Shown in pieces: positions 48,059-59,159 of a stretch of DNA of 64,000 nucleotides (positions are counted from its first letter, which is position 1; each line of letters opens with the position of its first letter). Under the pieces are notes generated by a model. It was not told the DNA's origin, did not search any database, and saw nothing but the letters and a program-made list of their open reading frames with translations. Origin of the DNA: Anthopleura xanthogrammica (Eukaryota; Cnidaria; Anthozoa; Actiniaria; Actiniidae); contig OZ025209.1 of assembly GCA_964019055.1 (NCBI GenBank), positions 13,190,981-13,254,980 of the forward strand. The letters are read 5' to 3'. A program made the translations under genes and the position numbers.

Positions 48059-51000
48059 ATGTCAAACGTAGTCATGCGAAAGGATCGGGACTCAGAGGGC
48101 AAGGAGAAACTTGAAATGGTCCCAGATGATCAGTCGAGGACATCACAGATCACTTTTTCAGAAGAGAAGCATCCACGTTGGTTCTTGCCTGTTGTGATAA
48201 TTGTTTGTCTGCTATTTCTTGGAGGTCTTGTCTGCCTACTCGTAGCAGTATTCAAGAAACCAAGCTCTTGTCCAGCGACTGAAGCCGTTTCTTCAAAGAA
48301 AGAAGCGTGCTTGTATTCTGCAGAAGCCAAACGAGTTGACTTGGAGGGTTTTCTGAAAGACGTTCAGAAGAAATACTACGAAATGAATCCCGATAACGTG
48401 GCATGGCAACCTGATATTGAGGATCAAGGACAGCACGTCAGAGAACTGTAAGCAGACATGAATATTTACAATTAAGATTACCTTAGACTACTGTAGTCTT
48501 TAAGTCATTCCTACAGCCACTATTGCCGGTGTCAGTCAGAGACACTCCCACCATAAAATGATCAGTTAAGGGCTGCAAAGAAGATAATTGAATTTTGCAA
48601 ACTCTTCAAACATGTTTTCTGTTATTATTAGATGTTTACTGTTATTATTAGGATGTTTTCTATGTTGAAAGCATTTATTTAACCATATCCATTAGTATTT
48701 TGAGAGCAACAACGATCTCCCGATCTACAATGCTTCTTTTATTCGGTAAAACTTTGAAAGGTACGAAGAAAAGAATATAATTACATTCCTTGTGTCAACA
48801 AAAGATCCGGCGTGTAATTATTTCATCACACTCATCGATATACTACTTGATACAAGTGATACAGAAACACGAGCTATTTCTGTTCATAATGATTTGTGTA
48901 CGTATCGCATAGTAAAGGTCAACGATGCCCCGCTAAGTCGGTCTAGTTAGTCGTGGATAAGCCCGGGCATATATTATGTGCTTGATAGATCAGGGGGGGG
49001 GGGGGGGGATAGTTTAGAATATCTGGATATAATCGAAACTTTGTTTGCTAACAGGTCCCCGCCCCCTCAAATATGGCCAACGAGAAATCAATCAACAAAA
49101 CGATCATTCAATCAATACCTGCTCTTTGGATCAATCGATAGCTCGATTACGCGATGAACATAAAAAATCATATGGTCCGCTTTTAAAAATTCGCTTCTCA
49201 GCCAAAAAAGAGCCAAAGAAAAAATATTCAGTGCTATCAACATCTTATAGAGCACTTCTATCACTTACACACACTACACATGACTACGTTACCCCACATG
49301 TGGATTTTAGCGGGAAAGAACCGTACAAATTAACCGGAGAATCCCAAGGACAATGCAAATAACTCTACCCACTTATGGGTAGTATTTAAAGAAACACCTC
49401 ACACAAGTTAAGGCAATTGCTATAACTTTGGAGTTTTTGGCTTCCGGATTAAAAACGTACTGACTTGTACAGACGATGGAAAACACGTCTTATCTTGAGT
49501 TGACAAGGTCATCGAATACACACGGGGTTACGGAAAACTATCGGGCTATTACTAAATATTTAGCGTATCATTTTTGCACGACCCTTAATACCACCAGCAC
49601 TGAACAGCGGTGCAAAGGAGACTATATTTATGCAGACGCGAGTCGAGGAATCGAATCCGAGACCTCAGAGGCGAGACGCAAATGAACTACCGCTTGCACG
49701 TGACGTTAAAGCAGCTCAATTTGGAGGACAAAACAGTAGGTTTTCAATTCTCAGGAGATTGAAATTCTTTTGTTTTGTTCTCCAAATTGAGCTGCTTTGA
49801 CTAACGTGCAAGGGGTCTTTAGAAAGCCTGAAAACATGGAGAAAACCCAACTTTGATTCTTATTGAAATTATGGAATGATTCTGAGATGTCGTGTTGTGT
49901 TTTCAGGTACGTACCTTATAATCCAACACCTGAAAACCTGAAGAAGAAAACAGATGCTGCCAAAACATTGTATGATAAAATAAACAACATGAAAATAGAC
50001 ATGGATAAGCTGAAGCCAAGGGAAGGCAAGGCTGTCGCACAGGTTAGTAGATCATGATGATGAAAATGATGATGAAAATGATAGTGTCAATGATCAATGA
50101 CGAAGAATATAGCTATAGCATGCAAAAAAAAAAAAAAAACATGATAATTGTAATGGCAAGGCTGTCGCACAGGTTAGTAGATCATGATGAAAATCATGGT
50201 GTCAAATGATAGTTATGACGATAGTGTCAATGATGAATGACGAAGGATATAGCATGCAAAAAAATGATGATAATTGTACTGATGGTAAGACGTTTGCACA
50301 GGTTTCTTCATCATGATGATGATCACGATGATAATGATAATGATCACGATGATAATGATAATGATCACGATGACCACGATGATGATGATTATGATGACGA
50401 ATGATAATATCCTTCACAATGTTGGCAAGATAACATAACATTTCTTTGCGCAACGAAAAAGGGCTGGTCACGACTCTCTTTAAAGTGGACATCAACAGAA
50501 TTTAACATCAACAGTCTAGAAACACGAGATCAATAACGGAAAGGATTATGAACTATTCATTTGTCGCCAATGAACTAACGCTAATAGGATTATGTAACGA
50601 AAGATTCTACCCAGATCACTGTCTGAAAACGTTTTCTGCTTTGAGTCTCGCGTGTTGGAGTCCTTTTAAAAACAAGGTCAGGGAAAAGTCAGTGAATTCT
50701 TAATTTTGGTCAGTGAATTTTTGTAATTTACCCAAAAGTCAGTGAAAATTCAGAGAATCTCTGTCAGCCTTCAAAAAATCTTTTTAAATTCGGAATTTTT
50801 AGTTGGGCTTCCTGTAGTCAACTACCATTTTTCGTAAAATAAGTACGTGCACAGTCTGGTCAGTGGAAAAATGGCTTTTGATCGGGGAAATTGCAGGGAA
50901 AAGTCAGGGAATTTTATTTTTCCAGATGAGTGGATATTGATATTTCATCATCTTATCATTGTTCGGCAGGTAAAACACTTTCTAAAACACACATTTGGTG

Positions 51001-54000
51001 TTCCATACGATGAGAACTACTATGCCGGTGATTGGATGCTTGGCCCAAACCTGTTCTGCTGGATGGGAATTTGTAATATCAACTATGACATCAATTCTCT
51101 TGCATATCATCTCCAACCTGTGACGTATGATGACGTTGAACACGTCATTAAAACTATCTTGAAGCACAAGCAATTTATTGATCAATACAGGTGAGGAGTT
51201 TGATAGGCGACTTGCACTAACAGGTCGCGTGACCCTACTCCCTTAAGACGAGCAACTGTGTTGACTATAGGAGAAATGGCATTAAATTCAAAACCGAATA
51301 TTTTATAAGGTTTTGTATGGGAAACGTGTTGGATGGCAAGCTCTTGCCATCCAGTGCATTTTCCCATACAAATCCTTATATCATGCAATTTTATATTTAA
51401 TGCCATTTCTCCTGTTTCCCTTGTTATGAGCCCAAACTCTGTTTCCCTACAAATAGCAAGGTGCTCTTTTCATTTCTGCTGTCCATTTTGACACAGTTGC
51501 TCGTCTTAATGTGGTAGGGTCACGTGACCTGTTAGTGCAAGTCGCCTATTGTGTCGTCCATTGTCATTGTTTAGTGTTTGCTTTGGTTAATATACTTCTT
51601 TACCCTTGGCGTAATGTTTTCCCATTTCAGACCACGTGTCATTCTCTTGAGAATAAGATTCTTTGTTTGAGTTGTATCCATATTCATGTGTCTTCTCATG
51701 CGCAATGATACTCAAGGGAATGACACGTGGTCTGAAGTGGGAAAACATTACACCCGAGGTAAAGGTTTCTTTAACCAAGTGTTTTTGATCCGTAGCTATA
51801 CTAGTATAATATCTTTGGGGGAGGGCTGTGGGGAGTTAAGGGAGTGAAAAAGACTGAAATAGAAAGAAGAAGAAAAATAGCGACTAAGGATTTATGACAA
51901 GTCTGTTTGTTTTTAGGAGCAACGTTGCTTTAGGTGTTACTACAGGAATGATACGCACAAAGATCGACTGCAGGGCTGGATTAGACGCTATAAAGATGGC
52001 ATTCCGTAAAATATCCCTTGCAAACGACTCAACCGGCGTCCTAGACGAATGGTTTACAAAATTATTCCTTCAAAAGAAGTATCTTACCAAGCTACAAGAC
52101 GGCATAGAGGACTCATGGTCGAAAAAACACGCAGGGAGAAACATCAGTAGTTCTATCAGGAAAGCTCTTACTGACGGCATTGGTCAGCCTTTGGTAGATC
52201 TTATGTATTATCTTGAATTTGATCACATGAGACACTGCTTGCCTAATGATGATGCTAGTGGTCTTGGTGGGTTGCCTGTGGATTATGTATACATTAATGG
52301 TAAGCCGGATTTGAAGAATCGAACGACAAAGAGACTACCAACGGGCGAACTGCTGAATGGGACCGAGTCCTACAGAATGATCTTGTCCTACTTCACTACT
52401 ACTGATATCTCTCCTGAGAAAATCTACGAAGAAGGGAAGAAACAGCTCGATGGATTTTACTCTGAGGTAACTTAATGAACCTCTTTCTTGGAATTTAGGG
52501 GAGGGGTTCTCTCGGTCCTAGATTCCCTTCTTGTCCAAGAAAACAAACATGGCCGCTTGTAAACTTCGCATCAAACACGAAAAATTGATATTTTTAAGGA
52601 AAAAACATTTTAGTACAAAAATTAGAAAAGTTATACATACGATAAAAATAAATCTTAGACAGGTGAATAGATTAGAATACATTTTTTTCCTTAAGTACCA
52701 AGTACCTAACGGTGTTCAAGATGGGTTGACTGCTGATGGGTTTTCAATAGCACGGATAATTATCCTTATTGATATCCACACTGAGAAATTGTGGGCACGG
52801 AGCGATTTGAATCGGAATGACAATTCTTCCCTTTATCATTAGCCATTCACTTCCAGCTAAGTTGTTCTCCATCCCAAATACAGTGGCTTGGCCCCCAGAA
52901 ACAACATCCAAGATCTCACAACATTTTTCCAGATTTCTGTTACTAAAAATATCGTTCGTGATGACCTTGACCTTGAATTAGCCATTCCAGGGTCGAGGAA
53001 AAAACTGGGTCGAGTTGGCATTGCGGTGCATTGTGGGACTGCCATCTTGGAAATATGCCCCCTAAAACAATGTAAAACAGTGAACTCAGTATCTGACTAC
53101 AGTATGAATAAAAAGTTAAATTTTACACCGTAAAAAATAAGAGAGATCACTTACTGACGTTTCGGACGCTAGTCCTTCGTCGGAGTAAAAGAGAGAATAA
53201 GAGTGGAAGGTAGTGTATATATGATAAAGATAGAAAATAGATAACCAATGAGAGCAAGGTAGGCAAGGAAACACCGACGCAGCCCACACTAGCTTACCGC
53301 TAGTTATCATCTCAGTATCTGACTAATTGTTAATGTCGTAAAATTTATGATTTTCTTCAAAGATCAAAAATATAACAAAGATATACACGGGAAAATCAGA
53401 CGAATCCGAAGCTGTTTTGGAATTCAAGAAAGTCCTCAATTCCAGCAAGATGTGGCATAACAACGGTTCGTTCCCTTCAAACGAATCCGATGAAAATGCA
53501 TTCAAGAAGTGTGTCAGCCCAGAAACTGCACAGAAGTATTGTCCAGTTCGTTGGGCAGCAATCCAGAGATGGGCATCGTACTGTAGAGAGGTGAGTCAAT
53601 ATTTGGCTAGATGTTGCACCATATAGACCCCTTGAGGCACTTCGGAATGCAGCTCAATTTGGTCTGCTCTTCAAAATTGGTCTGCTAATCTTCCAATCAT
53701 TTTAGATCATGGGCTTCCTGTATCCTAAGATAACCGATCTCTTCTACTTTGCTGGAGCCAAGATTACCGCACCTAACTGTCCAATAGAAATGCTCCCTCA
53801 TTACAACCCATCCAATGGCGCACAGTTCTTCAGACAGAGCGGACCTCGGTGTACCAAGCCCACTTACTTTGGGCTGCCGTTCTTCTTGAAGGACTACGGT
53901 CCAGTATTTCAGGAGTGGTCTGTAACTGCTCATGAATCTAGACCTGGACATCACACCCAAGTACAAGGTAAAACAGACAACGTGTTGCCCTTGACGAGTG

Positions 54001-56458
54001 AAAGACTGGGGACTGATTTTGTGTAGACTGGGCAGAACGTTTGGAATTAGTCTCTTCAGATCGGCCTTAAAATGCCGTCAGGTCCGAAGTCCATACGACG
54101 CCTCAGCTCTTCGGGGAAAATGTTCTTGCAACTTATGTCGGTGGACTTGGGTTCAAATCCCACCTTATCAGATCAGGATGAGATTTCTTTTTTTTCAAAT
54201 TGTTCATTGGATTCAAATCCGTAGCAATTTGGGAAAGTTTTTGCACTTTTGAAATTGATTACGCATTTCTCGTGGCATAGACGTGGATTCGAATGGCGTC
54301 ACATATTTTCATTCAAACAATAGTCCCTTTCACAGTTCCCTGCGCCCTCTTGAAAGGTAGTCGTGCCTTTGCATCGAAGCGAGACGAACGGAAAGTTTGC
54401 AATGATAGAGACATTTAAATAATTGTCCAAGGTGTTAAAAATTGTCTCTCTCATTGCAAGCTCACCGTAAAGGGGACTGTAAAGGGGAATGTTGAGGAAA
54501 TCGAAAAAATCGCTTTTTTATCTCATCTAATGCAGGTCTAAGAGAACACTTCCAGGACTCGTGTGGTGGAGTTCCTTCATGGCTGGACACTAAGACATAT
54601 TACACGGCATTCACTGAGGGTTGGGGTTTGTACAGCGAGAATCCACTCATTTCTGACGACACAGATACATATGAAGAAAACTTGCTACAGAAATACGGCA
54701 TGCTCAAATGGCAGGTGAGTTAGTTGATGTTATGGTCACTAAAAAAAAAAAAAACTTTATCAAATCCCGAAATAACCTCTGGGCTGATCTAAGCCAGGGC
54801 ACGGCTAACTCAAATATCAAATTGGAATTTATATAGCTTGTCCTCGAATCAAGCTAGAAAGAGACCTAACAAACTCTGCCAGACACATATGGTGCCGAGT
54901 CCAGGAATCGAACCTGAGGTTGGCGAGAGGCGAGTACACTACCGCTACCTCTATCCTTCATTACCTACACTTGCGCCAGTCATACTCGTTTACTCGTTTA
55001 CTCTGCCGGTCACTGAAAAACTAACGAGAACTTTTGACTTTCTATAAGGCGTGGCGTGCTGTACGACTAATAGTGGACACAGGGCTTCATGCTCGAAAAA
55101 TGACGAGGTAGGTTAAATATTTTCTTTCCTTTGAAGCTGTATGGAAAATATGTGGACTACCTACGGCAACAGAACTATTTTGGGCCAAGTATCATTCCCA
55201 TAGGAACATATATTTTAATTCGTTTGAGTGCATCATGACAACTATTTGAAGATGTAGGTCATGCAGCATTTCTGAAAATTCAACGTTACCAAAAAACAAA
55301 GAAGCAAAACTAAATGGAATGACACGTGGCCTCAAAAGGGGAAATATAATGTCCAAACTGAATGGAACGAATGGAACTAGTTCGCTAATGATAATAGAAG
55401 ATGGGGTGAGGGGTCACAACTGATCTTATAGGCATTTTCTGAGTTCCAGGATGCATTTTCATCCAGTAGCTTCGCCAAAAAACATTATACAAGGCATGAT
55501 GTGTAAAAGATGTTTGTATCGAAGCAAGCGACCATAGCCCTTTTCACGTGACACCAAAGCAGCTCCATTTGGAGGACAAAACAAAAGAATTTCAATCTCC
55601 TGAGAATTGGAAACCTATTCAGTGTTTTGTCCTCCAAATTGAGCTGCATTCCGAAGTGCTACAAGTGTACCAACTTCGCTAACTTGACAGAGCTGAAAAA
55701 CGTACGTATGCGCATGCACCAAATTGTTCAAGACAACAAACATGGCAGCTGGAACATTTTCCATCCAATCCGTAAATTTATGGAACTGAGTTTTCAGGGA
55801 AATTAATTTTAGTACAAACATTATACAAGATCTGCGTACCATCGAAACAGATATTAGGCATTGGTAAATGGATTAAAATAATTCTTCTTATCCACCAAGA
55901 AATAAGCTTATCCTTTGCACTTTTGTAGCGAATTTTGGGATTTTTTTGAAACTAAAGGCGAGCCCGCGATTCTAGCCATGACCGCTGACTTTTTTCAGCT
56001 CTGTCCGCTGACTTAGTAAAGGTTTATGAAGGATTCATTTTGTTCCTTTGCTCCTCAGAACCGAAGCACTGAAAATGTTTGAAGACTATGCGTGGGATAC
56101 TTCAGACTTTGCCGTCAAAGAAGTGACTCGGTACCAGAGCGACCCCGGCCAAGCAACGGCGTACATGCTGGGAAGACTGGAACTAATCAAGATGAGAAAG
56201 AAGGCCGAGAAAGAGCTGGGATCTAAGTTCAGTTTAAAGGACTTTCATTACCAGGTCCTCAAGCAGGGCTCGGCTCCTTTAGAGTTTTTAGCCAGTCATA
56301 TTGACCGGTATATCAAATGTGTCAAGGGAATACTTGATGATACTGCATGTCAGTACGTGTTGCCCTCTAAACAAACCAATGGACAAACATCTAGCAGTAG
56401 TTTGAAGGCGAATATGAAACAGTTTCCACCAAGAAGAGTGCATGATCACTATGTCTAA
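48059..56458 (+). CDS. Membrane-anchored DUF885 metallopeptidase-like protein, nine exons
   Basis: Exons 48059-48447, 49907-50042, 50970-51190, 51917-52466, 53363-53590, 53706-53967, 54536-54714, 55049-55107 and 56059-56458 join in frame to 807 aa. Residues 41-65 (WFLPVVIIVCLLFLGGLVCL) form one membrane helix after a charged cytosolic tail, so the rest should be extracellular or lumenal (type II). The body is a DUF885 domain: HESRPGHH at 584-591 and EGWGLYSE starting at E623 match the family's HE..PGHH and EGW..Y.E motifs, thought to bind a metal. VDTGLHARKM and GRLELIKMRKKAE are also family-typical. Bacterial members are about 600 aa and lack the anchor. Substrate is unknown; a peptidase role is by family inference. 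Introns hold several mobile elements. Confidence 0.92.
49634..49692 (-). mobile_element. tRNA-like SINE head fragment
   Basis: Read on the minus strand, AAGCGGTAGTTCATTTGCG (A-box-like) and GGATTCGATTCCTCG (B-box-like) are spaced as in a tRNA-derived SINE. A family A hairpin abuts it at 49693. Confidence 0.6.
49693..49818. mobile_element. Family A hairpin in DUF885 intron 1
   Basis: Arms GCAGCTCAATTTGGAGGACA and TTCTCCAAATTGAGCTGC around CAATTCTCAGGAGATTG; outer CTTGCACGTGACGT and AACGTGCAAGGGGTC. It lies about 90 bp upstream of exon 2. Confidence 0.85.
50026..50300 (+). repeat. Tandem duplication copying the end of DUF885 exon 2 and its donor
   Basis: GGCAAGGCTGTCGCACAGGT plus TAGTAGATCATGATGA occurs at 50025 (true exon end 50042) and again at 50155 (decoy donor after 50172). 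A third diverged copy is near 50284 (GTAAGACGTTTGCACAGGTT). The units are 110-130 bp and share AATGACGAAGxATATAGC and GCATGCAAAAAA. Use of the second donor would add 130 nt with an early stop. Confidence 0.85.
50300..50405. repeat. GATGAT/GATCAC low-complexity tract
   Basis: ATGATAATGATCACGATGAT-type units in DUF885 intron 2, continuing from the tandem duplication. Confidence 0.85.
50660..50930. repeat. GTCAGGGAA / GTCAGTGAA interspersed repeat
   Basis: GGTCAGGGAAAAGTCAGTGA, GGTCAGTGAATTTT, AAAGTCAGTGAAAATTCAG and GGGAAAAGTCAGGGAATTTT recur over 270 bp, ending 40 bp before exon 3. This looks like a dispersed repeat of unknown class. Confidence 0.6.
51204..51548. mobile_element. TA-flanked TIR element 14 bp after DUF885 exon 3
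   Basis: TAGGCGACTTGCACTAACAG GTCGCGTGACCCTAC at the left and GTAGGGTCACGTGACCTGTT AGTGCAAGTCGCCTA at the right are near-perfect complements. An inner pair (GGAGAAATGGCATTAAATTC and ATTTAATGCCATTTCTCC) and a central GGATGGCAAGCTCTTGCCATCC palindrome give a three-tier hairpin of 345 bp. Exon 3 ends at 51190. Confidence 0.88.
51591..51775. mobile_element. Hairpin element, family C
   Basis: CTTTACCCTTGGCGTAATGT..CAGACCACGTGTCATTCTCT pairs with AAGGGAATGACACGTGGTCT..ACATTACACCCGAGGTAAAG. Central text TTTGTTTGAGTTGTATCCAT and TTCATGTGTCTTCTCATGCG is shared with the copy at 56598. Confidence 0.85.
53085..53325 (-). mobile_element. Penelope-like or hammerhead-bearing short insertion with 15-bp TSD
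   Basis: CTCAGTATCTGACTA occurs at 53085-53099 and 53311-53325 as an exact direct repeat, flanking 211 bp in DUF885 intron 4. On the minus strand at 53185-53154 the insert reads CCGACGAAGGACTAGCGTCC GAAACGTCAG. This has the hammerhead order C.GANGA, a 4-bp stem GGAC/GUCC with loop UAGC, then GAAA and a GUC site. Such a core with almost no stem III is known from termini of Penelope-like elements. No ORF is inside, so this is a truncated or non-autonomous copy. Confidence 0.68.
53624..53690. mobile_element. Family A hairpin, partial copy
   Basis: TAGACCCCTTGAGGCACTTC GGAATGCAGCTCAATTTGG begins like family A, then a short duplicated TTGGTCTGCT replaces the rest. It ends about 15 bp before DUF885 exon 6. 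Confidence 0.7.
54320..54489. mobile_element. Hairpin element, family B copy 4
   Basis: TAGTCCCTTTCACAGTTCCC, CTTGAAAGGTAGTCGTGCC and TTTGCATCGAAGCGAGACGA match family B. The right arm is shortened (GTAAAGGGGACTGTAAAGGG). It ends 46 bp before exon 7. Confidence 0.78.
54765..54958 (-). mobile_element. tRNA-derived SINE-like copy
   Basis: On the minus strand: TAGCGGTAGTGTACTCGCC (A-box-like), then CAGGTTCGATTCCTGGACTC (B box GGTTCGATTCC) and GGCACCATATG. Downstream text includes GAGTTAGCCGTGCCCTGGCT TAGATCAGCCCAGAGGTTAT, the unit repeated at 13600-13800. Two copies with the same head-to-tail order support one SINE family. Confidence 0.72.
55534..55669. mobile_element. Family A hairpin in the last DUF885 intron
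   Basis: GCAGCTCCATTTGGAGGACA and TGTCCTCCAAATTGAGCTGC arms flank AATCTCCTGAGAATTGG; outer ends are diverged (TTTTCACGTGACACC and CGAAGTGCTACAAG). Confidence 0.82.
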
Positions 56459-57072
56459 ACATTCCTTAAACTCTTTTAGAGATTTTTCTTTGTTCGAGCA
56501 TTTTGATTGGTTGAGCAGTGACCGGCTCATGTTTTTTGATTGGTTCCAAGGATGGCGTTACCGTCCCGTTTAACAGGCCATAAAAACTCTGCTTGAATAG
56601 ACCTCTTTACCTTGGTCGTAATGTTGTCCCATTTCAGACCATATGTCATTCCCTAGAGTGTCATTTCTTTGTTTAACGGTTGCGCATGAGAAGACACATG
56701 AATATGGATACTAATCAAACAAAGAATCTTATTCTCAAGAGAATGACACGTGGTTTGAAATGGCAAGACATTACGCCCAGGGTTAAGAGGTCTATTCGAT
56801 ATGACGAAATCATTCAGATCCCTTTACCACTCTCCTTTTCTATCTTTACATATTTTGTACATATTTGTCATATACAATTCAGTGTTTTATGTAGTAGCGA
56901 TATATTTTCATTTATTTAGTTAGTGTGCTATCATTCATTTTCATCAGTAGATTCTGTCTGCAGTGAAAGATATTTTGAATGGTTTGTGTGGCTTTCCAAT
57001 TTTGAAATAAAGACTTTTTATCAAATAGATGTCATTTCTTTTTCTTAATTTTCGTTTATTTCCTGTCGTGTG
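56459..57072. other. DUF885 3' UTR and spacer
   Basis: The stop at 56456-56458 is followed by a family C hairpin and a polyadenylation signal AATAAA at 57006-57011, so the mRNA probably ends near 57030. The Ty3/gypsy 5' LTR starts at 57073, only about 40 bp further. Confidence 0.65.
56598..56794. mobile_element. Hairpin element, family C, in the DUF885 3' UTR
   Basis: TAGACCTCTTTACCTTGGTC..CAGACCATATGTCATTCCCT pairs with AGAGAATGACACGTGGTTTG..AGGGTTAAGAGGTCTA. This is the most complete copy, with TA-compatible ends. If the polyA site at 57006 is used, the transcript would carry the hairpin. Confidence 0.85.
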
Positions 57073-57225
57073 TGTTACAATATGTAATCCATCTGTCAAC
57101 AATAAGTAATTGTATACCTTAGCTTATAGTTATTGTGTATGTCACTATCTTAGTACACCAGCTAGTTGTACAATAAAGACCTTGAACACGACTACTACTA
57201 TAGCCTCTTTTATCGTATTGAAACA
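57073..57225 (+). repeat. 5' LTR of the Ty3/gypsy element
   Basis: Starts TGTTACAATATGTAATCC and ends TATTGAAACA, 153 bp. The first 107 bp are identical to the 3' copy at 63894-64000. It contains ACAATAAAGACC, a possible polyadenylation signal in R. TGGTGGCAGCTTAGAGCC follows directly, the expected place of a primer-binding site. Confidence 0.9.
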
Positions 57226-57297
57226 TGGTGGCAGCTTAGAGCCCACATTCTACAAAAGTTGTTCAAACTGGAAACCGACTCTGGAGTTCAAATATGA

Positions 57298-57606
57298 GCG
57301 ATACTGAGAGTAAACCGATCGTCCAAGGGATTACTGACGCCTCCAAAACCATTAGACATCAGTTCGTCAGGCAACGCAGCTGAAAACTGGAAACATTTCA
57401 AACAGGTATGGGAGAACTATACCATCATAACAAACCTAACCACTCAAACGGAGAAATACAGAGTAGCGCTATTTCTTCATTGCATTGGAGCAGACGCGCT
57501 CAAAGTTTACAATGGAATGCAATTCGAGAATGAGGATGACAGGAAATCTTTAGAGAAAATCATTCAAAAGTTTGACGAGTTTACTATCGGCGAAGTAAAC
57601 GAAACA
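57298..57606 (+). pseudogene. Gag, N-terminal part, broken
   Basis: The frame open from 57298 encodes a capsid-like start (LLTPPKPLDISSSGNAAENW, then YTIITNLTTQTEKYRVALFL) typical of gypsy gag. It has no ATG. The only nearby ATG (57294) is in another frame that stops at about 57381, so a 1-nt shift near the start is likely. At 57607 the frame meets the inserted DNA element. The coding part after the insert (from 59849) is in the same frame if the insert and one TA are left out. Confidence 0.8.
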
Positions 57607-57645
57607 TACACAGTAAATCAGTTCGGGGCCGTTTCAGCCCCAAAA

Positions 57646-58107
57646 ATGGGGCCAAAATTTTGACCCGGATACCGCCCTCTTTTGTCGGGGCCGTTTTAGC
57701 CCTTAATATTAGGACCGTTTTTTGGCCCAATTTTATAGGGGCCAATTTAGCCAATGTCTAGAGCCAATTTTTGACCCGGATACCGCCCTCTTTTGACGGG
57801 GCCGTTTTAGCCCTTAATATTAGGACCGTTTTTTGGCCCAATTTTATAGGGGCCAATTTAGCCAATGTCTAGAGCCAATTTTTGACCCGGATACCGCCCT
57901 CTTTTGACGGGGCCGTTTTAGCCCTTAATATTAGGACCGTTTTTTGGCCCAATTTTATAGGGGCCAATTTAGCTCATGTCTAGAGCCAATTTTTGACCCG
58001 GATACCGCCCTCTTTTGACGGGGCCGTTTTTGCCCTTAATAATAGGACCGTTTTTTGGCCCAATTTTATAGGGGCCAATTTATCCCATGTCTAGAGCCAC
58101 TAAATGA
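57646..58107. repeat. Tandem array, 111-bp unit, four copies
   Basis: GGGGCCGTTTTAGCCCTTAA starts at about 57687, 57798, 57909 and 58020. The unit also has GGACCGTTTTTTGGCCCAAT, AGGGGCCAATTTAGCC and GACCCGGATACCGCCCTC. Units are nearly identical, so the array is young. Confidence 0.9.
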
Positions 58108-59159
58108 TCCGGAAATCGCCTTTTTTGCTCCATAATCGGTGTAGTCATTTTTATTCATATTAAAATAACTGTTGAAGACTTGTTTACAGTGTATAAACCA
58201 TGATTTAATAAAAATAGCAATCACGATCAGAGACAAAAGCGAATTTTCAATTTAGTCAAAAACCTAAAAAAACCTAATTATCTGAAAACATTGTATATTC
58301 TTTATATTATGAGTATATCAGTTTATACTTGCAAGTAGCTGCTACTCCTTTACTCTACATGACTGTATGTAGTCAATTGTTGCTCCATATATAATGTGTA
58401 ATCTCCATCTCTAAGTAGAAGCAAACAAAACCATGAGCTTAAAAAGTATTGAAAAAGCGAAACCACAGATAATCATAGACAATTCTACACAATTCATCGG
58501 CTTCTATTATCAAAAATTAACCCTAAAAAAACATTTGAAGCTCCATGAAGTTTATTATTACAGTTGTAAACTTTTAAAGGCAAAGGACAAAGGTTCGGCT
58601 AAAATAATCCACTCACCGATAATTTAGCCTTCTTTAAGGAAAAAAAACTGATCCAAAATGATCTTGAACATCTTAAGTGCCGTTCTTCTGAGTTTCAGTC
58701 AATATTCTTACCCAAAAGGGTTTAAAAGAATCACATAAAGAAGCTACTGTTCACCATGTCGTTGGCCATGCTTCTTGAAAATGGCGGGCTTTGAAATGCC
58801 TTCCCCGCTGAGAATCATGGTCTTTCGGGACGCAATGAATTATGGGATCATTTTTTCGGGAAGGCTTGCATTTCATATACGTTATTGGCTATACAATCAC
58901 ATGATATTTACTCAAATTGCTTTTTCGCTACGGCAAAGTTTGTAATTTATATATTTCAAAAAAATATTTGCACGATCAGTTCAAAATAAAAAACAAATTT
59001 AGACAAGATATGTAAGGAGCCAAAATGGCCCCCTGGATTCTAAAATAGCACCTTGGTTTCCATTTTACAGATTTTAGCCCATGATAGAACCAGAACAGCT
59101 TTATATATAGGATATAATATTATAATTAACCTTTTGTTTTATATGGTAACCCAATTAGC

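Noticed and set aside
54890..54958. Possible tRNA gene on the minus strand (A and B boxes)
   Set aside because: The boxes are present but the acceptor stem does not close and SINE-type trailer text follows; called a SINE-like copy instead.
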